A DNA stretch of 64,000 nucleotides from Microcoleus sp. bin48.metabat.b7b8b9.023 (GTDB taxonomy: Bacteria; Cyanobacteriota; Cyanobacteriia; Cyanobacteriales; Microcoleaceae). Under the pieces are notes generated by a model. That model made no database searches and was not told where the DNA came from. It saw only the letters and a list, made by a program, of their open reading frames with translations. A program made the translations under genes and the position numbers. The DNA lies in the NCBI RefSeq assembly GCF_013299185.1, contig NZ_JAAFKG010000013.1:1-64000 (forward strand), read 5' to 3'. Positions 54,451 to 63,415 of this stretch are shown piece after piece (position 1 is the stretch's first letter; each line of letters begins with the position of its first letter).

Positions 54451-55320
54451 TTATCCTTCATTTTTGGGCTTTGCTGAAGGCTTGAGTTCGTCGGCGGTAA
54501 AAACAACTTGTTTGGCAACCCCAGATTCTCCGAGTTGTTCGGCTTGTCCGTTATTCACAGCAATCATTACACCGCCGGCGTTACCAGCTAGAACTACCAA
54601 TTTGTTTTGGGCCTGCCAGGTGCGGACAGTTCCTGAAGGCAAAGTTCCCTCAAACTCGGGTTTGCCATCAACTTCAATCTTCATCCATGATTCGTCTTTT
54701 AAACTGACGTTAACCATGACTGGTTTATTGCCAGATTTATCTAAATTTTGACCTGTTCTTGTTGCTTCCACAGCATCGTAACTATCGGCTTTCTGATTTT
54801 TTGAGGCGCTCTGGGCTAAACGAGCTTGTTCTTGCTCAAGAGCTAGTTCTTTGGTTCCCGTACCGTTTTTTGTTGTCAGAGAACCGCCCATCAACTGAGA
54901 TAAGACATTGACTGAACAGATAATTAGAAATGTGTAAAAAAGGTACAGGTGCATCGGCCGCAATTGTGGCCCATTCTGCCAGGATAGCTTGGTGGTCGAT
55001 CGCGGTGGCGGTTCGATCGGGAAAAAGTCGGCAAACTGAGTTCCGTCCAAACCCATTGCTTCGGCGTACCGCTTGATCAAACCTTGAGTGTAGACGGGTT
55101 CGGGGAGTTGGTCGAGTTGGCCGTCTTCGATGGCTTGCAGCAGATTCCGCCGAATCATGGTTACCACAGCTACTCTGTCCAAAGAAATCGACTGCTGTTC
55201 GCGGTACTCGCGGAGTTGAGCTCCTATTGCCGCTAATTTCTTCTGAGGAGTTTCTGGCTCTTGGGAGTGCAGTTTCTTCTTAGTTATTTGGGAGAATAAA
55301 AACAATAAATTCTTTGTCAT
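54451..55320 (-). CDS. RodZ-like membrane protein with N-terminal helix-turn-helix
   Basis: About 289 residues from the ATG at 55320, which overlaps the rluB stop as ATGA; an upstream start at 55380 would lie inside rluB. N-terminal Cro/C1-type HTH (IGAQLREYREQQSISLDRVA; IEDGQLDQLPEPVYTQGLIKRYAEAMGL), a single membrane helix (MHLYLFYTFLIICSVNVLS), and a periplasmic beta domain (VNVSLKDESWMKIEVDGKPE, FEGTLPSGTVRTW), the RodZ/DUF4115 plan. Likely links MreB to the envelope to control cell shape. Coupled to rluB. Confidence 0.9.
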   Translation of the reverse strand: MTKNLLFLFSQITKKKLHSQEPETPQKKLAAIGAQLREYREQQSISLDRVAVVTMIRRNLLQAIEDGQLDQLPEPVYTQGLIKRYAEAMGLDGTQFADFFPIEPPPRSTTKLSWQNGPQLRPMHLYLFYTFLIICSVNVLSQLMGGSLTTKNGTGTKELALEQEQARLAQSASKNQKADSYDAVEATRTGQNLDKSGNKPVMVNVSLKDESWMKIEVDGKPEFEGTLPSGTVRTWQAQNKLVVLAGNAGGVMIAVNNGQAEQLGESGVAKQVVFTADELKPSAKPKNEG

Positions 55321-56111
55321 ATGCTGTGCTCCTGGGGATTCACTGGCACGCTTATTGATGTTAGGTTGACTAGATTCCATAAAAAAATAATTTCTGAATC
55401 TTCTAGGGGTCGGTAGCAGCCCGGTGCCAATATCGGCCCTGCGGGGGGCTGCAATTGAATCGGGCCAATGGCTGTGCGGTGCAGGCGTACCACTGGATAT
55501 CCCAACTGCTCGGCGGTGCGCCGAATCTGTCGGTTTCTCCCTTCTGATAGAATTACTTCTAACAGAGTTTGGTCTCGCGCGCGATCGATAACTCTAACTT
55601 TCGCGGGTAATGTTTTTCTACCGGACAAGATAATGCCCTGACGCCACGCTTGTAGTATGGGTTCCGGGGGATCGCCGAGCACCCAAACTTGATAAGTTTT
55701 GGCGATCGAGTGACGCGGATGGGTCAAACAAAATGTCAGCTTACCATCATTGGTGAGCAATAGGGCGCCTGTGGAATCTGCATCTAAGCGTCCTACGGGA
55801 TGGATGCCTTGACCAGATCGCAGTTTGGGCGGCAGCAGGTCGAGAACTTTCGAGCGCGCCCTGGGATCGCTGCAAGTAGAAACTACGCCTGCGGGTTTGT
55901 TGAGCAACAGATAGACCTCTGCCGGTCTATCTGTTGGTTTCACATGGACTCCATCGACTTCGATGAAATCGCGATCGGGATTCGCCTTTTGTCCTAAACG
56001 AACAATATTGCCATTAACCCGGACTCGTCCAGCTACAATCATCTGTTCTGCAAGACGGCGAGAGGCAATGCCCCACTGGGCGAGGATTTTTTGCAGCCTT
56101 TCATCAGACAT
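55317..56111 (-). CDS. rluB: 23S rRNA pseudouridine synthase, RluB/RsuA family
   Basis: About 264 residues from the ATG at 56111 (MSDERLQKIL); a start at 56237 would add 42 residues with no family match. An S4 RNA-binding domain (LQKILAQWGIASRRLAEQMI, RVRVNGNIVRLG) followed by the pseudouridine synthase core with catalytic Asp in VGRLDADSTGALLLTND and the closing LSEGRNRQIRRTAEQLGYPV, RLHRTAIGPI. Isomerises uridine in rRNA. Choice of RluB over RsuA is by general similarity. Confidence 0.9.
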   Translation of the reverse strand: MSDERLQKILAQWGIASRRLAEQMIVAGRVRVNGNIVRLGQKANPDRDFIEVDGVHVKPTDRPAEVYLLLNKPAGVVSTCSDPRARSKVLDLLPPKLRSGQGIHPVGRLDADSTGALLLTNDGKLTFCLTHPRHSIAKTYQVWVLGDPPEPILQAWRQGIILSGRKTLPAKVRVIDRARDQTLLEVILSEGRNRQIRRTAEQLGYPVVRLHRTAIGPIQLQPPAGPILAPGCYRPLEDSEIIFLWNLVNLTSISVPVNPQEHSI

Positions 56112-56495
56112 GACGGGAGTGTGGAAAGCCCCAACACCCGAGCGGTGGGGGAGGAAATATAACACGGTTAATGGATTAACCGATGCTGCCAATGCTGAAT
56201 TCCTGGTTGGGAATAAATTCTCATGTTTGCTAACCAATCTTTACAGGGCGTTGCGCCTGGTGCAGATTATCCTTATGGCATTACCCTGAATGCTGTGCAA
56301 AAACTACGAGGAAAAGACTTGCGGCAGGCACAGGTCTGCACCGTTGGTTTGCTACTGATGTGAGAGGTGTGGGTCTGACAGGACCATTAACCAACACTAC
56401 CATAAAACCGGTACTGCTGGTTAATTTTATCAGGAAATAGGGTTTAAAACCTCTTCTTCAGTGGCCGGCTTTATATTTACTGGAGACCATTACTC
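56112..56495. other. Spacer between rluB and the IS4 element
   Basis: About 380 bp without a convincing gene. It should contain the rluB promoter on the minus strand. The last 40 bp before 56496 are the left flank of the IS4 element. Confidence 0.4.
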
Positions 56496-58013
56496 ACAAG
56501 TTAAGCTAAAAACACTGTTGTCAATGAGTAATCTTACTCATTTTTTACCGAGATACCAATTAAAATATGACTCCATTTGTTGCCTTATTATTGCCAAAAA
56601 ATTGTTCGGGACTTCTTTGAGTTCCAGGGAAAGGAGAAATAATTAGCCTGACATGAGGTTTTCGCATTCGCGATCGAATCCCTAAATCTTGATTTTTCTG
56701 ATCGGCAAAATACTTAACTAGATCAGAAGCTGCTCCTTTTTGATAAGCCACAGAAAAATGATACATTCCCCGATAAATCATTTCTAATGAAACACGTTCA
56801 ATTGGTACTCCTAATTCATCTGCAACAGCATCCCCTAAGTCTACCAAAACTGCATAAAATAGCCAGGTAGCCCAGATTTGGAGCTTGATTCCGTTGACCG
56901 AACCTGTCCATAAATAACTTAAATTTAGGAGTCTCTTTACTATACAAAAGGCGTCTTCAATTCGCCAACGTCTTTGATATAAATCTGCCACTACATAGGG
57001 AGGCAATATTTCCGGTTCTCGGACGCTTGTCAGATAAGAACGCCAGCCATTTTTCCACCGAATTTGTACTAATCTTATCGTCAAAGCTGGTGTTTTTTGG
57101 GTTCCTGCACCTATCTGAATTATCTGGTCTTTGACATCATAAGTATTTGTTAATACTCCTTTGACTTGATAAGATGCACCTTTCTTTATTCGAGTAATAA
57201 ATCCAATTTCTTGCTCCATTAATTTTGACCAAAAAGCGAAGTGATAGAAGCCTCGATCCAGTAACAGCAAGGTTTTTGGTTTAACTGTTTTTAGCAAATC
57301 TTCTTCCCAATGAACATCTGCTTGTTTGGGATTTGTCCAAAACCAAATTTCTTGGGGAAGATGAGTTACTAGGTCTATTATTACTCCTATTTTTCCGGAT
57401 AATTGACCAATTGGAACATCTGATAAACTATCTAGTTTCCGAAATAATGCTTCTAATGTTGAGCCGTCTGCTATCCAGATATTCTCAAAGTTTTTTAAAG
57501 CAAATTGTACGCTGTCTGGTAATGGTCTCGATTTTCTCATTAACCATTTTTGTCGAAAATGAGGTAGTAATTCTTTAAATACTTTCTCAAATAAAATTGC
57601 TGGAAAAGTTAAAAATCTTTGTGACAAGGCTTGTTGGCTAATGTTTTGTGGCTGACACCATAAAAATCCTTCTCTATTTAATAATCTGGTTAATTCTGTT
57701 ACTCCTGCTACGTCTCGCCATAGTAAGCTTAATATTGCTGCCATCATTAACGGCAGTGTTAGAATTCTATCTCTTAAATTTAGTTGGCGATAAAAAGTTT
57801 TTTGGGCCGCCATTGCAGGAATTAATAAATCTTCCAGGTAATTCGCGATCGCTTCGTTTTCTACTTGGGGACGATTTTTTTTCTTTGCATGATCTCGGTG
57901 GATGCGTTTTTTACTACTCATGACTGTCTCAAATGCTTGTCTGGCCAAGGTTTCATTCTATTTTACTTTTTTTTGTGTACCCCCTTGACAATTTGCACTT
58001 TTTCTTAACTTGT
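56496..58013. mobile_element. Complete IS4-family insertion sequence
   Basis: Terminal inverted repeats seen by eye: left ACAAGTTAAGCTAAA...TTGTCAATG from 56496, right (read inward) ACAAGTTAAGAAAAA...TTGTCAAGG from 58013. They enclose a single transposase gene. I could not find a clear target duplication. It abuts directly on a truncated second transposase gene at 58014. Confidence 0.8.
56560..57948 (-). CDS. IS4-family DDE transposase
   Basis: 462 residues. Catalytic Asp161 (IWIADGSTLEAL), Asp231 (LLLLDRGFYHFAFW) and the IS4 signature Y-x2-R-x3-E-x6-K as Tyr324, Arg327, Glu331, Lys338 (LYQRRWRIEDAFCIVKRLL). N-terminal basic DNA-binding region. All catalytic residues are present and the element ends are intact, so it could still move. 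A likely start is the ATG near codon 10 (MSSKKRIHRDH). Confidence 0.93.
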   Translation of the reverse strand: MARQAFETVMSSKKRIHRDHAKKKNRPQVENEAIANYLEDLLIPAMAAQKTFYRQLNLRDRILTLPLMMAAILSLLWRDVAGVTELTRLLNREGFLWCQPQNISQQALSQRFLTFPAILFEKVFKELLPHFRQKWLMRKSRPLPDSVQFALKNFENIWIADGSTLEALFRKLDSLSDVPIGQLSGKIGVIIDLVTHLPQEIWFWTNPKQADVHWEEDLLKTVKPKTLLLLDRGFYHFAFWSKLMEQEIGFITRIKKGASYQVKGVLTNTYDVKDQIIQIGAGTQKTPALTIRLVQIRWKNGWRSYLTSVREPEILPPYVVADLYQRRWRIEDAFCIVKRLLNLSYLWTGSVNGIKLQIWATWLFYAVLVDLGDAVADELGVPIERVSLEMIYRGMYHFSVAYQKGAASDLVKYFADQKNQDLGIRSRMRKPHVRLIISPFPGTQRSPEQFFGNNKATNGVIF

Positions 58014-58019
58014 CACAAA

Positions 58020-58681
58020 TGACCAAATCTGATTATAGAATGCTGTTAGTAGTGACAGAAGTCTACCGCCAAAAGTTGTCAATGTATGAAAAGAAAGAAC
58101 ATAGTATTCCTGACAGAATAGTAAGTTTAAAGCAACCACATATCCGCCCTATAATCAGAGGAAAAGCTGGGAAATCCGTTGAATTTGGGGCAAAACTGTC
58201 AGCCAGTTGTCTCCAGGGTTACGTATTTTTAGACCGAATTAGTTGGGATAACTTCAACGAATCAGGAGACCTTAAAAGACAAGTAGAAGCCTTTAAACAA
58301 TTTACCGGATTTTATCCTGAATCAATTCATGTAGATCAGATATATCGAACCAAAGAAAATAGAGCTTGGTGCAAAGAACTCGGCATTAGAATGAGCGGTG
58401 TTCGTCTAGGAGGAAGACCTCCCAAAAATCCGAGCAAAGCAATCAAAAAACAAGCTCAATCAGACGAAAGAATTCGTAACTTAATTGAGGGGAAATTTGG
58501 AGAAGCTAAAAGAAGATTTAGCCTTGGTAGAGTGATGGCTAAACTTAATAATACTTCTGAAACAAGCATCGCAATAACTTTTCTGGTGATGAATCTTTCT
58601 GCCAGGGTAAGGCAGGCTTTTTGGCTTTTTTTCGGTCTATTTCATAATAAAAACCTTTGGGATGTTTTTTGGCTCAAATGA
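58020..58681 (+). pseudogene. C-terminal part of an IS1182/IS5-type transposase
   Basis: About 220 residues from MTKSDYRMLL. Family blocks: RIVSLKQPHIRPIIRGKAG, VEFGAKLSASCLQGYVFLDR, second catalytic Asp in SIHVDQIYRTKENRAWC, GIRMSGVRLGGRPPK and catalytic Glu in LIEGKFGEAKRRFSLGRV. The N-terminal half with the first Asp is missing; the fragment begins right at the IS4 right end, so the IS4 insertion (with loss of the other side) probably cut it. Further 3' sequence to about 58800 resembles the element end (TTCTGACTTTTTCAGCAAGC). Confidence 0.85.
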
Positions 58682-59174
58682 TTGGCAAAAGCTATGTTTT
58701 GCCATCACAAGATTGAGAAAACTTATATTGCCGAGGCATTCTCAAATTCACTCATCTTTCTAAATGCTGTTTTCTGACTTTTTCAGCAAGCCCTAAGATA
58801 GGCTGCACACTGAAATTATCTTTTGGTCATTATAGGATCAATCATTCTGTGGTGTTACCTAACGCTTTTCAACGAATTTCATCTGACGATTTTCTGACAA
58901 TACAGGCATTTTTGGCAAGTCAGATTTTTCTTAAGTCAACCGTATTGGGCTATATGTAGTTAGTTAGAGCGAAATGATCATTTTCCGAGTGTCGTGCGAT
59001 CGTCTCATCGGATTCTAATTGCCCCAATTGCTATTCAAAGTGTCGGCGAAATACAGTGCGGAGAACTTTTGTCCTTATCTGCGGACTAAAGTCCGCACTA
59101 CGAACCTTTAGTGAGGACTTGATTTCTAATCTGCGGACTAAAGTCCGCACTACGAACCTATTTGATATAATTCC
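58682..59174. other. Spacer of 490 bp: transposon end and hairpin repeats
   Basis: First about 120 bp belong to the end of the truncated transposon. 59079-59159 holds two inverted units TGCGGACTAAAGTCCGCACT followed by ACGAACCT, of the common repeat family. Nothing else. Confidence 0.6.
59079..59159. repeat. Two units of TGCGGACTAAAGTCCGCACT repeat
   Basis: Tandem copies separated by GTGAGGACTTGATTTCTAA; next to the stop of the lysozyme-like gene but not overlapping it. Confidence 0.85.
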
Positions 59175-60485
59175 CTAGGAGCCAGTATTTGCCAATTCTT
59201 CTCGCAGCACTTTCTGGTAGACTTTCGGCAAACTAGAACTCATAGAATTGTTCTCAATTCCATATCCCAAACTCGTCCAAGTTCCCGACAGCATTCGCAA
59301 AACATCAGTTAATCTTTCCTGCCGCAACATCTCAGGAATATCAGCTTTCCAAAATTTGCGATCGCTCAACCAGGCATAAACCACAGCATCTTGATATTCC
59401 GGTTCAAAACTGTAATCCTGCCACAATACAAAATTACCAGGCTTTGGGTGATAGCGCTTCGCTTTGTCTTTCCAAGTTGAAGTCAAAAATTGATACCTAC
59501 CAGCAGCCGTAGTACATTTGCCAACATTTGGGCCGTTAACAATCTTCACGCACCAGTCAGGATGACGGCTCAAATCTAATACATATTTTCCGCCGTAAAC
59601 AACGTGATAAGGCCGAGAAACATTGGACTCGCTAGCAGAAATAGTCCGCATCAAAGCTCGAATGTAAGGATCGCCCGTTTTCATAGCCAGCGGTGGCATT
59701 TTTCTCACCTCGCTTGTTGACTGCGAAAACTGCTGATTTCCCCGCAAATTGGCAACCAAAAAAACAGCCCCGCTAATTACAGCGCCGATGACAATTATAA
59801 ATCCCAGAATTTGAAGTTCCGATCGCCTCAGCAAACTTTTTTGGTGGCGGCGCAGTTTCTCGGTTTCAAATGCCGTCATTTCCATTTCGGCGATTTCGGC
59901 TAATTTTCGATCCGCCCGCATCCGCCGCACGCGAAAATCGTGTTGGTATAGCGGCGCGGCTAATAGCGTTAAACTCGATAAAGCTCCTGCCAATTTTACC
60001 AGCCAGAAATCTAATTCACCGGCGATCGCCACATTTGTCAGAGTAGAGATTCCTGCGAGCATTTGCGCCGGATCGATCGATCGCGCTGGCCAATAATATA
60101 TCGCCATTTGCACCAGCAGCGCCAGATTAAACGCAAAAAAAAGCACTACTACAGCATTCAACCCTTCTCGCAAGTGCGATCGCACTCCAGTATGCCGCCG
60201 CTTGAACTTGCGCGCCACTCGAAAGCGGCCCGGCAGCACAGTCAGCAAGGGATTGAGGATTTTGACGGCCAAAAAGTGAGCGACAAAAAACAAAGGTAAC
60301 TGAATCAGCCAAGCCGCCAGCAGCAGAGTCAGAAAGCCGATATCGTCGTTGGCGAAAGGAATGCCCCTGCGAAGGACAAAACTAAAACTCTGAGCGAGAG
60401 CAAATGCCCTTAACCACGAAATCGGATAGGGGAACCAAGCTGGCCACTTGAGAGTTTTCATCATGCGGGGAAGGGGAAATTTCAA
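59175..60485 (-). CDS. Membrane-anchored lambda-type lysozyme (muramidase)-like protein
   Basis: 436 residues. The first half has four or more hydrophobic helices (about 22-60, 105-130, 155-175, 225-247: GFIIVIGAVISGAVFLVANL). From about 270 a lambda-lysozyme-type domain: YIRALMRTISASESNVSRPY (candidate catalytic Glu), GKYVLDLSRHPD, and GKCTTAAGRYQFLTSTWKD, DAVVYAWLSDRKF, LSGTWTSLGYG. That places the muramidase domain outside the membrane and suggests peptidoglycan cutting, e.g. in septum or channel formation. Phage lysozymes have no such multi-helix anchor. Not part of a prophage as far as seen. Confidence 0.8.
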   Translation of the reverse strand: MKFPLPRMMKTLKWPAWFPYPISWLRAFALAQSFSFVLRRGIPFANDDIGFLTLLLAAWLIQLPLFFVAHFLAVKILNPLLTVLPGRFRVARKFKRRHTGVRSHLREGLNAVVVLFFAFNLALLVQMAIYYWPARSIDPAQMLAGISTLTNVAIAGELDFWLVKLAGALSSLTLLAAPLYQHDFRVRRMRADRKLAEIAEMEMTAFETEKLRRHQKSLLRRSELQILGFIIVIGAVISGAVFLVANLRGNQQFSQSTSEVRKMPPLAMKTGDPYIRALMRTISASESNVSRPYHVVYGGKYVLDLSRHPDWCVKIVNGPNVGKCTTAAGRYQFLTSTWKDKAKRYHPKPGNFVLWQDYSFEPEYQDAVVYAWLSDRKFWKADIPEMLRQERLTDVLRMLSGTWTSLGYGIENNSMSSSLPKVYQKVLREELANTGS

Positions 60486-60820
60486 TGGCGGATTGTCAAG
60501 CTCTTAAGATTTTGCCAGATTTGGCGATCGAAAAATTAGCAATTCCCCTACGGTTTGCACTGATGGGACTTGCGCGCGGTTGCGGAGCATCGATTTTCCA
60601 CTTTTCGATTTGATATCTTGGATTTACCGTAAAAAAACTCGATTTTTTTGTAGGGTGCGTCAGCCCAAATTTTTGACTCAAGTCAAAGCGTTGTAGTCTG
60701 ACGCACCGAACCCAAGCGACTCTTTTGCCGGCCTCAGTTGTAGGGTGCGTCAGTCCAAATTTTTGACTCAAGTCAAAGCGTTGTAGTCTGACGCACCGAA
60801 CCCAAGGAACCCTAATGCAA
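60486..60820. other. Repeat-bearing spacer between the lysozyme-like and SDR genes
   Basis: A long open minus-strand frame here is made of the repeats and reads twice the same peptide, so I do not call it. Contains two copies of a 69-bp repeat described separately. Confidence 0.5.
60648..60806. repeat. Two direct copies of a 69-bp repeat
   Basis: Copies at 60648-60716 and 60738-60806, nearly identical, beginning TTGTAGGGTGCGTCAG and ending CTGACGCACCGAACCCAAG. GGTGCGTCAG/CTGACGCACC makes a stem, with a second inner stem TTTGACTCAAGTCAAA. A typical palindromic cyanobacterial repeat. Confidence 0.9.
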
Positions 60821-61480
60821 TCAAACCACGGCGGCAAACAACTCCTCAAAACTCTTTTGCGGGGCCTCCGGCTTTGCCACAATTTCCACAATCTTGTTGC
60901 GAGAAGCCGGCTGAAACAGCGCCTCCACGCACACTTGGGCTACCTTCGTGCGGGGAATGCTGCTTTCAAACAGTGTATCCGCACTCCTCATGACGATCGC
61001 ATCTGAATTATCCTCATTTTTGAGACCGCCCGGACGGACAATGGTATAAGTCAAGCCGGATTTTTGCAAATATTCCTCCGCCTGCTTCTTCCACACCAGA
61101 ATCAGCCAAAACAGATTCAGCGGGTGAAAAAACTGAGAAACGCACAGAGAAGTCACCAGCACAAAATGCTCAATTCCCTTAGCCTTAGCTGCCTCCACCA
61201 AATTTTTAGTACCCTCAAAATCCACCTTGTAAGGCGCAGTCGGATCAAAACCAGGGGCCGCCCCCGTCGCGCACAGCAACACCGTACTATCACCAATTGC
61301 ATCGCCCAGAGAAGTCGCATTTAATACATCACCAGTAACTAACTCTGCCTCAGGAGGTAAAATTTGCCTTGCTGTCTCTAGATTTCGGACGAGGGCGCGC
61401 ACGGGAATGCCCCGTTTGACTAATTCTGCGACGATTCGGCGGCCAGTCTGACCTGTCGCTCCTGCTACAAATGCTTTCAT
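60821..61480 (-). CDS. Atypical SDR, NAD(P)-binding protein
   Basis: 219 residues. Rossmann motif FVAGATGQTGRRIV (GxxGxxG), VRALVRN, GDVLNATSL, DFEGTKNLVEAAKAKGIEHF and SGLTYTIVRPGGLKNE: the atypical short-chain dehydrogenase group including Ycf39 and Tic62-like proteins. The classic Tyr-x3-Lys catalytic pair is not evident, so it may bind nucleotide and act as a sensor or chaperone-like factor. Confidence 0.87.
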   Translation of the reverse strand: MKAFVAGATGQTGRRIVAELVKRGIPVRALVRNLETARQILPPEAELVTGDVLNATSLGDAIGDSTVLLCATGAAPGFDPTAPYKVDFEGTKNLVEAAKAKGIEHFVLVTSLCVSQFFHPLNLFWLILVWKKQAEEYLQKSGLTYTIVRPGGLKNEDNSDAIVMRSADTLFESSIPRTKVAQVCVEALFQPASRNKIVEIVAKPEAPQKSFEELFAAVV

Positions 61481-61955
61481 AAGACGAGTTATGCTGTTCT
61501 AGGGTAAGTTTTGTTACTATCAATTTCTCAATTGTAGGGAGAAAACTCCCCGACCACATCCCCAACCCGACTGATTGGCGTGTATTAGCAGGAGAGCATG
61601 TCAGGAACCTCAGCCCCAACGGCATGAGGCTTGAAAGAGAAATCGGACAAGCCATTCTGACGGGCCTAAGTCTTAACTGACTACGTTTTTTGAGTCATGA
61701 CACCCTGAGATGCTTTCGCTAGTCTCTTGCTCTGTCGCTGGTGGTTAAACAGTTTCCAGGTAACAGAAACAGTGCTGCTAGCCCAACAAGCTCAGAAAAC
61801 TTTGGCAAAGCTAACATTACCCCGAAAGGGAGGCTCAATTGAGCAAAATACTATGCGTACAGGATTGGAAGATTTGAAGCGGTAATTGTCCCGTTGAAAG
61901 TGCAATACAAAAGTACCCCGAATTAACCAATCCCAAGGCGGTAGTAAATTCAAAA
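61481..61955. other. Spacer of 475 bp, no gene recognised
   Basis: Promoter regions of the SDR (minus) and DUF1997 (plus) genes must lie here. The middle (61550-61950) has several short stems and a CCCCGAAAGGGAGG motif but no open frame; it may be the relic of an IS605-like element whose end hairpin is at about 61966. Confidence 0.4.
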
Positions 61956-61965
61956 ATGCAAAGCC

Positions 61966-61983
61966 GTCCTAGAAGGACGGGGT
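61966..61983. repeat. Solo IS605-like end hairpin
   Basis: GCCGTCCTAGAAGGACGG followed by GGTTTCTACCC, nearly identical to the outer end of the 51262-51625 element. It sits about 20 bp before the DUF1997 start, inside its leader. Confidence 0.7.
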
Positions 61984-62000
61984 TTCTACCCATAATTTTG

Positions 62001-62717
62001 ATGATGAAGCAGAATTCCGCTGAATATCAAACTGTTGAAGCTTCTGACGAAAATTGCTACGCAGATGCGAGTTTCAGACAGCCCGAAAGTGCAGGTGCGG
62101 ATACAGGCGAGGAAGTTGAGCCGATTTGGTTTCACACCCACTTTGAAGACAGCATGGAGATGTACGCCGATGCTGCAACGGTGGCGCAGCATTTTAACAA
62201 TCACAAGACTTGGTTTTGTCAGTGCGCTTTGCCGATGAAGGCTGAGCCGATCGGCGAAAACGGCTACGATTTATTAATCGGTCGTTTTGGGGCCTTCGGC
62301 TACCGAGTTGAAGCGAGAATTGGTTTAGAGTTGCTGCCGCCTGACGCCCAAGGCTGCTATTTGATTAAAACTATTCCGGTTCCGAATTATACCGCGCCCG
62401 GATATGAAGTGGATTTTCGATCGGCAATGAAGCTAGTCGAGATACCGTCAGACGAGTTTGCAGCCGATTGGCCTGCGTCGCAACGCGCCCAGCTACCGCC
62501 TGCGATTACCAGCGCCACCTGGAAGCTAGATTTAGCTGTAGGGGTTTGCTTTCCCAAGTTTATTCGATCGATGTCTCAACCTCTGATTGAAAAAACCGGC
62601 GATGCGCTTTTGGAAAAAATCATCAAACAAGTCAACCGCCGCTTGACGTATAAAACTCAACTTGTTTTCCATGAAAGTTTAGGAATTCCCTTTCCCAAAA
62701 ACCCGAAGAAACACTAA
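62001..62717 (+). CDS. DUF1997-family protein
   Basis: About 238 residues from ATG 62001 (MMKQNSAEY); an upstream ATG at 61956 would translate the repeat hairpin. Pattern of the cyanobacterial/plant DUF1997 family: a short variable N-terminus, FHTHFEDSMEMYADAATVAQ, HFNNHKTWFCQCALPM, FGAFGYRVEARIGLELLP and the closing QVNRRLTYKTQLVFHESLG. Likely a START/SRPBCC-like lipid-binding fold; role unknown. Confidence 0.87.
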   Translation: MMKQNSAEYQTVEASDENCYADASFRQPESAGADTGEEVEPIWFHTHFEDSMEMYADAATVAQHFNNHKTWFCQCALPMKAEPIGENGYDLLIGRFGAFGYRVEARIGLELLPPDAQGCYLIKTIPVPNYTAPGYEVDFRSAMKLVEIPSDEFAADWPASQRAQLPPAITSATWKLDLAVGVCFPKFIRSMSQPLIEKTGDALLEKIIKQVNRRLTYKTQLVFHESLGIPFPKNPKKH

Positions 62718-62742
62718 CAAGAAAACCCTCGCGGTTGAAACC

Positions 62743-63240
62743 ATAGCGGTTCTCAGAAAGATTCGCGGACGTTGTTGGGCTTGGGCCCTCTTAGGATCGC
62801 AAATTCAATAATTTACACTCTTGAAAGTGGGATGGGCCAGAAGAACTATCAAATTGTAAGTTATACCAATTTTAAACGAAATAACAGTATTCTTGTCCCC
62901 CCCCCTTGCCAAGGGGGGCTAGGCAGGGTGGTTTTATTGTTGTCATATAAATTAGGTACGTAGTTGCGCTTCAGCGCTCTTTCTAAGATTAGGACAGAGC
63001 GCTGAAGCGCAACTACGTACCTTGGCAAAAGTGCTATCCGACCTTTGAGCGATGCTTTCGATAGTTTCAGATTTCTTTTTCCGACAATAAAACTGCCCTG
63101 CTTGCCAAGGGGGGCTAGGGGGGTCTTCGAGTGTTGCACGATTTTAGAAAAATGGTATTATTTAATTCTCATTCCTTAGGAACGCAAATTCAATAATTTA
63201 CACAAGTTTGTGGGATGGGCGTCCCGCCCGTCCATAAAGG
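62743..63240. repeat. Repeat-packed spacer
   Basis: In order: a half copy of the inverted-repeat element (62743-62796), two copies of a CGCAAATTCAATAATTTACAC motif (about 62797 and 63183), two CCAAGGGGGGCTAG motifs (about 62908 and 63103), a perfect 27-bp inverted repeat at 62954-63022, and GGGCGTCCCGCCCGTCC (63218-63234). No gene. Confidence 0.8.
62954..63022. repeat. Perfect 27-bp inverted repeat
   Basis: Arms 62954-62980 and 62996-63022, starting AGGTACGTAGTTGCGCTTCA, with a 15-base loop. Each arm holds a nested GCGCTTCAGCGC-type palindrome. Confidence 0.95.
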
Positions 63241-63415
63241 ACGGGCTAGAAGCCCGCGTTTCTGCGCCGCCAGCAAGGCAATCTCACCTTAATGTTGCAA
63301 GGAGGCTCCCGCTATAACGAAGTTTAGCGGCGAGAGGAATTGCAATCAGTATCAACGTGCGACAGCACAACGGCAATCATTAAGTTATACTCATAGTAGT
63401 GAGTTTTTTGGTGAG

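Noticed and set aside
59175-60485. Prophage lysis module
   Set aside because: A lambda-type lysozyme domain is present, but no holin, structural or integrase genes are near and it has a large membrane anchor.
60496-60891. Minus-strand frame of 131 codons
   Set aside because: It translates the two 69-bp repeats into the same peptide twice and overlaps the 3' end of the SDR gene.
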